The notes below the pieces were generated by a model that saw only the letters and a program-made list of their open reading frames with translations, ran no database searches and had not been told where the DNA came from. Source: Marsupella aquatica (Eukaryota; Marchantiophyta). From it: a stretch of 64,000 nt of DNA. Each line of letters begins with the position of its first letter. Position 1 is the stretch's first letter. The stretch is from the NCBI GenBank assembly GCA_973895155.1, contig OZ316897.1, positions 12,772,001 to 12,836,000 on the forward strand. Reading direction: 5' to 3'. Position numbers and translations under genes: made by a program. Of this stretch, positions 61,471 to 64,000 are shown in pieces.

Positions 61471-62613
61471 ATGGGTTCTCAGCAAGAGCTGCCGAAGACG
61501 CACCGGGCCCTCGTTCTAACTTCGAGGAGTGAGCCTCTCAAAGTCGAGACTGTTCCCACACCGCAGCCGAGACCTGGTAGTGCGGTGGTCCGCATCATTG
61601 CAGCGCCCATTCTATCGTTTGCACGTGACGTATATGAAGGTGTTCGCCCACACTCCTTCCCCACACCTCTCGTGGTAGGCTACAGCGCCATCGGACGCAT
61701 TGCAGCTGTCGGTCCCGACGCGACGCTGCTCACGCCCGGCCAACTTGTGTTCTTCGACTCAACAATTGGAGCTCGCGACGACCCAGGGGGTGCCATATTC
61801 CTGTCCGGCGTCATCGATGGGTTTTCTGCTGGCAGCAAGAAGCTGATGGCAGGAGAGTGGAGAGATTCGACTTACGCGGAGTACGCGAAGGTGCCACTTG
61901 AGAATTGTCATTTGCTGAACGAGAGACAGCTCCTTGGGAGTGTTGGCGATGGCGGCCTCGGGTACAGTGTCGAATCCCTAGCAATCATTTCTCGAATGCT
62001 GGTTCCCTACGGTGGGCTGAGGGATGTCAATGTCAAGGCTGGGGAGACGGTCATCGTCGCACCGGCAACGGGACCCTACGGTGGATGTGCAGTGCTCGTT
62101 GCCCTTGCGATGGGCGCAAGGGTTATAGCCATGGGACGTAATGTCGATGTCTTGAAGAAGCTTGCTGTGCTAAACCCCACCCGGGTCAAGACCGTGGAGA
62201 TTACAGGCGATGCGGAGGCCCAGACCAACAGACTGCACAGTTGCTTCGGGCCCGTGGATGTGTTTTTCGACATCTCTCCGGCGCAGGCTGCCAAGTCGAC
62301 GCACATTACTAGTGGGATCCTTGCGCTGAGGCATGGAGGGCGGATCAGTCTCATGGGCGGCATACGTGACGACATCTCCATTCCACATTTCACTCTGGTG
62401 CATCGCAACCTCCAGCTGAAAGGGTGCTGCATGTATCCTCAGCAGGCAGTCGGAGAGCTTATTAAGATGATTGAGGCTGATGTGCTGAGGATCGACGAAA
62501 GAAGCATCGGACAGAGGTATGTTGGTAAGTTCGAATTAGACGACTGGGACAGTGCCTTAACTGCAGCCGCGGAAAATGTGGGGATGGGCGAGCTTACCTT
62601 GTTTAGCCTGTGA
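61471..62613 (+). CDS. Fungal-like medium-chain dehydrogenase/reductase, paralogue 2
   Basis: Intronless, 380 residues, same length and domain order as paralogue 1 on the other strand about 6.4 kb away. By hand count the two agree at about 83% of residues; the first 23 are identical, and most changes fall at about 24-60, 95-115 and 320-380. It keeps GEWRDSTYAEYAKVPLENC, GETVIVAPATGPYGG, GARVIAMGRN and RHGGRISLMGG. The GHE zinc motif is replaced by GYS, so zinc catalysis is again unlikely. Both copies are open from end to end, and the changes are spread without stops or frameshifts, which suggests that both are under selection. Start ATG at 61471 in the context CATCGCCATGG. Substrate and compartment unknown; no obvious targeting signal. 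Fungal-like ancestry is recalled from family sequences, not searched. Confidence 0.9.
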   Translation: MGSQQELPKTHRALVLTSRSEPLKVETVPTPQPRPGSAVVRIIAAPILSFARDVYEGVRPHSFPTPLVVGYSAIGRIAAVGPDATLLTPGQLVFFDSTIGARDDPGGAIFLSGVIDGFSAGSKKLMAGEWRDSTYAEYAKVPLENCHLLNERQLLGSVGDGGLGYSVESLAIISRMLVPYGGLRDVNVKAGETVIVAPATGPYGGCAVLVALAMGARVIAMGRNVDVLKKLAVLNPTRVKTVEITGDAEAQTNRLHSCFGPVDVFFDISPAQAAKSTHITSGILALRHGGRISLMGGIRDDISIPHFTLVHRNLQLKGCCMYPQQAVGELIKMIEADVLRIDERSIGQRYVGKFELDDWDSALTAAAENVGMGELTLFSL

Positions 62614-64000
62614 AGCTGATTCAGCATCGACCCATTTTTCTTCACACAATTCAATGTCTGTGTCTCCCTGGATTGAGAAAAACTTATTCTCTTCCTTCGA
62701 CCGTAAATGGCCAATTTTCTGTAGGAAATGATCCGAGTCGGCACCGATTTGGGAGGGATATTATGAGTTGAGATGATAGGTGACAGTTGCTGAGAGCGAA
62801 TAATCGCGAAGGCCCACTACGCAGCTAGGTCTACTGTGCTTAGTGACGAGGGGACAATCACGCCCGTTATGATACCCAGAGCTTGGAAAGGATAGTTACC
62901 TTTCAAAACTAAGTATGGAGACGAAGGTTCTGTACACGCCCACGCATTGTAGATAACGCAATGTGAAAAGTTGAGAGTATGATGGCCCTGTTGGCTTTTA
63001 TGTTTTCTCTCGCTAACTATGAACGATTCAGGATCTGTGTGATCGATTTCAAGTTCTTCGTAATTCACCTTCGAGGATAAAAATTACAGGGTAATGTAGT
63101 AGAAGTTGAGCAGCTCGAAAGGACCGGCTTCTTCATCGTCGGTACGTTTCCTATCTCTTTGCTATCCACCATATTACCCGAAAGAGTTGGACGCCTAAGT
63201 CTCGTTAAGAGTAGTTGTTATACGTTCTTTGCAAAGAAGATTATGACCACTGCTGTTCAACAGGGTACATGGGAAAACAATATCTCTGGAAAACCCACTT
63301 TGAACCGGCGTTTCCTCATCTCAGAAAGGCCCTTACATACCGGGTGGAAGAACCAGAAGACAAAATGTCACAAGTCGCAAGCTCTGATTGATTGCTACTC
63401 AGTTCAAAGTCCAGAGTCTAGTCAGCGCAGCTGGGAGCGCTGCAGTTGACAAACACGATGACAAGTATACTTGAAGTGCTGGAGCAAAAGTATACTTCGG
63501 CATGGGGATCCTCTCTGTAAACACAACGAATACACCCAGAGGGTTGCAACACACACGGGGAACTCTGGCTGCAGTTGAAAGGACGAACATGAAAAGGTTG
63601 AACCCTTGTCGGAGTGACTGCAAAATTGACCTCGATTAGTAGCGTGGAAAATTATTGTTCTGACGGAACGCACTGCTGTCGTAGATAAATCGGGGATAAT
63701 CATCTCCTCTCGTTGAAGAGAGGGAGATACGCTCAAGTAGAATCAGCGCCAGTTCTGGACAAGGTTCCAGCTCCGAACCAATGAGCACGATCTGACGTGA
63801 GAAGATCTACTTCTGATTGCTACATGGAGGATTGCGTAACTTTCCCGACTGGAGTAATTTGCAGTTGCCGATCGATCTGTCAATGTCCATTCTTTTACTA
63901 CGAGGGAGAATTCTATCCTGATATGGGCTGCAGACATATTAATTTCCTTGGAACTCAGCAGGCAGCTAGATCTGAATAGATCGAGAAGGTTTTAAAGTCC
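62614..64000. other. 3' flank of paralogue 2 and spacer, no gene
   Basis: About 110 bases after the stop match the 3' flank of paralogue 1 (GATTCAGCATCGA, TTTTTCTTCACA, AATTCAA, CTTCGACCGTAAATG), so this is probably the duplicated 3'UTR. Beyond 62760 only short frames without family features are seen. Confidence 0.5.

Overview
This is a nuclear window from a land plant. The evidence is multi-exon genes with GT-AG introns, a FYVE-containing FAB1/PIKfyve lipid kinase of the plant type, a plant-type Ran GTPase whose start codon sits alone before an intron, AAACCCTA-type motifs in gene leaders, and a tRNA-derived SINE. The two alcohol-dehydrogenase-like genes look fungal in sequence and have no introns. 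That hints at a non-seed plant such as a bryophyte, lycophyte or fern, where fungal-type genes have been reported, but the species cannot be fixed from the sequence alone.

Layout. (1) 100-8593, minus strand: FAB1-type phosphatidylinositol-3-phosphate 5-kinase, ten coding exons seen. The C-terminal kinase end lies beyond the left edge, and a likely 5'UTR exon ends near 10054. (2) 10.1-28.1 kb: no credible protein gene. This block holds tandem repeats, duplicated segments, one SINE with a perfect 14-bp target-site duplication, a foldback/MITE-like element, a possible 2.8-kb inverted-repeat element and a 36-bp-type minisatellite. (3) 28410-30262, minus strand: complete Ran GTPase in eight coding exons, with a probable 5'UTR intron and leader up to about 31.45 kb. 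(4) 31.5-40.4 kb: intergenic, with a 135-bp tandem duplication near 38.5 kb and the leader of the next gene after about 39.4 kb. (5) 40408-46755, plus strand: bromodomain protein of 1055 residues in eight exons. (6) 50450-52814, plus strand: MDP1-type HAD phosphatase with a transit-peptide-like N-terminus and an apparent 9-nt microexon. (7) 53879-55021 (minus) and 61471-62613 (plus): two intronless, divergently oriented paralogues of a fungal-like medium-chain dehydrogenase/reductase. They are about 83% identical by hand count and also share UTR sequence. Between them are a 111-bp tandem array, an inverted-repeat element, a second SINE copy and a second element carrying the end motif of the 24.6-kb minisatellite.

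The genes do not form a pathway. FAB1 acts in endomembrane phosphoinositide signalling, Ran in nuclear transport, the bromodomain protein probably at chromatin, MDP1 as a phosphatase and the dehydrogenases in unknown redox chemistry. The least expected content is the fungal-like dehydrogenase pair, the MDP1 microexon and the repeat families with visible ends and target-site duplications. No clearly new multi-gene system was found. All exon borders were placed by eye from splice signals, reading-phase continuity and remembered family sequence, without transcript data.
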